A stretch of 5,469 bases of DNA from Chitinophaga pinensis. GTDB taxonomy: Bacteria; Bacteroidota; Bacteroidia; M30B66. This document shows, in pieces, positions 4,411 through 5,469 of the stretch. The stretch lies in assembly GCA_943333015.1 (NCBI GenBank), contig CALQRR010000140.1, positions 1 to 5,469 on the forward strand. The letters are read 5' to 3'. The notes beneath the pieces are model-generated. The model had not been told where the DNA came from. It saw nothing but the letters and a program-made list of their open reading frames with translations, and made no database searches. The position numbers were made by a program, and so were the translations under genes. Position 1 is the stretch's first letter. Each line of letters begins with the position of its first letter.

Positions 4411-5469
4411 ATGCAACTTTTTACACGTTTGATTTTTCTTACAATTACGCTTTTATGCTGCATAGGCACCCTGAGTGTTTATGCAGACGGAGGTGTGCGG
4501 TTTGAGGAAAACAAAGGTCAATGGCCCCGCTCGGTTCATTACCGGGCAGACATTCCCGGAGGAGCGCTTTTCGTTGAACAAAACGGGTTGACCTATCATT
4601 TTCAAAAATCCGAAGAAGACGGTCACAATCACGGCCGTTATGGAGAAACCGGTCATGCACCTTTAAAAGGACATGTGCTGCGGATGACTTTTTTGGGTGG
4701 AAACATGCAGGCGATCACCACCGGTCAACAGCGCCTTTCCTCCTACTCCAATTATTACATCGGAAAAGACCGCAAGCAGTGGGCAGGAAATGTATTGGCA
4801 TTTGCACAAGTAGAACGCAAAAACATCTATCCCGGAATCGACTGGGTAATGTATTCGAACGCGGCAGGATTGAAATACGATTTTGAACTCGCAGCGGGAG
4901 CCAATCCTGAGCAGATACAATTGCACTATGCAGGTGCAGATAAATTACGTTTGTTGGAGGGGAAATTACTCATCAGCACCAGTTTAGGTACCCTGGAAGA
5001 AAAAGCGCCCATTGCCTGGCAGGAGATTGACGGCCAACGGATTCCCGTTACTTGCCATTTCCGAATTAACGGAGATGTGATTCGGTTTGAAGTAGGACAG
5101 TACAACAAAGCCTATCCGCTCACGCTTGATCCGCAGCTGGTTTTTGGAAGTTTCTCCGGCTCAACAGCCGATAATTGGGGCTTTACCGCCACCTATGACA
5201 ATGCCGGAAATACGTATTCCGCTGGAGTCGTTTTTGGCGTTGGATATGCCGTGACAACCGGAGCATACGAGCAAACATTTGCCGGCGGCGCAGGTTCGCG
5301 GCCTTGCGATATCGGCATTATCAAATATAACACAGCCGGACAACGCCTCTACGCTACATACTTAGGCGGGGCTGGGAATGAAATTCCACAAAGTCTGATT
5401 GTAAGCTCCAGCAATGAGTTGTTTTTATTTGGAACCACCGGTTCAGCCGACTTTCCAACCAGCTCAACA
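4411..5469 (+). CDS. DUF7948/SBBP-type giant surface protein, N-terminal 353 residues (3' end outside window)
   Basis: The frame from ATG 4411 stays open to the window edge. Residues 1-25 are a signal peptide (LFTRLIFLTITLL, cleavage after VYA). The two Cys at 16-17 lack a proper lipobox, so it is not an evident lipoprotein. Residues about 30-240 match the DUF7948 module: FEENKGQWPRSV (31-42), ADIPGGALFVEQNG (46-59), YYIGKDRKQWAGNV (115-128), NIYPGIDWVMYS (138-149), LKYDFEL (154-160) and YPLTLDPQLVFGSF (235-248). A His/Gly-rich loop (71-88) interrupts it. From 249 on, SGSTADNWGFTATYDNAGN and LYATYLGGAGNE look like the start of the SBBP-type beta-propeller repeats that follow in this family. 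Such proteins are often very long, with PKD or Ig repeats and a T9SS or gliding-type C-terminal domain; that end is not visible here. The role is presumed adhesion or surface structure, by inference only. Confidence 0.92.
   Translation, partial: MQLFTRLIFLTITLLCCIGTLSVYADGGVRFEENKGQWPRSVHYRADIPGGALFVEQNGLTYHFQKSEEDGHNHGRYGETGHAPLKGHVLRMTFLGGNMQAITTGQQRLSSYSNYYIGKDRKQWAGNVLAFAQVERKNIYPGIDWVMYSNAAGLKYDFELAAGANPEQIQLHYAGADKLRLLEGKLLISTSLGTLEEKAPIAWQEIDGQRIPVTCHFRINGDVIRFEVGQYNKAYPLTLDPQLVFGSFSGSTADNWGFTATYDNAGNTYSAGVVFGVGYAVTTGAYEQTFAGGAGSRPCDIGIIKYNTAGQRLYATYLGGAGNEIPQSLIVSSSNELFLFGTTGSADFPTSST

Noticed and set aside
4445..4926. Several minus-strand open frames opposite the DUF7948 protein (4445-4660, 4453-4656, 4663-4926)
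   Set aside because: They are shadows of a well-supported plus-strand frame with family motifs throughout; their products are Cys/Arg-rich and unrecognisable.

Overview
The window looks like a chromosomal piece from a member of the Bacteroidota, probably a Flavobacteriales-like or environmental relative. Three observations support this. A clear type IX secretion (T9SS) C-terminal sorting domain is present (YPNPTSD start). Several lineage-typical families occur together: the TIGR02757/DUF2400 family, DUF2141, and a DUF7948/SBBP-type giant surface protein. Finally, perfect Bacteroidota -7 promoter boxes (TAnnTTTG) sit just upstream of plus-strand genes. Assignment below phylum level is not supported.

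Layout, left to right. Bases 1-221 are the 3' end of an acyl-CoA dehydrogenase gene, closed by a strong intrinsic terminator (240-276). Bases 277-552 hold no confident gene but are rich in dyad symmetries. They also contain a tiny reading frame whose +1-frame continuation ends in an ATGA overlap with the next gene. Bases 553-1272 encode an exported protein with a PKD domain and a degenerate T9SS-like C-terminal domain. One base later, on the minus strand, lies a convergent two-gene unit. It is transcribed from about 2717 down to 1274: an unrecognised acidic 223-aa protein followed, with a 14-base overlap, by a TIGR02757/DUF2400 protein whose motifs resemble HhH-GPD DNA glycosylases. Diverging from that unit are three plus-strand genes in a row: a DUF2141 protein (2745-3179), a 376-aa T9SS type A cargo protein (3221-4351), and the first 353 codons of a large DUF7948/SBBP-type surface protein that runs off the right edge (4411-5469).

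The plus-strand genes from 553 onward are mostly envelope or secreted proteins. Each seems to have its own promoter with a very short leader instead of forming one operon. The minus-strand pair looks cytoplasmic and translationally coupled. I see no tRNA, rRNA, CRISPR array, insertion sequence or phage gene. The most unusual stretch is 317-556 (stacked dyads, Shine-Dalgarno-like GGAG, micro-ORF, TCC-TGA-T stop context, ATGA junction), but its function is speculative.
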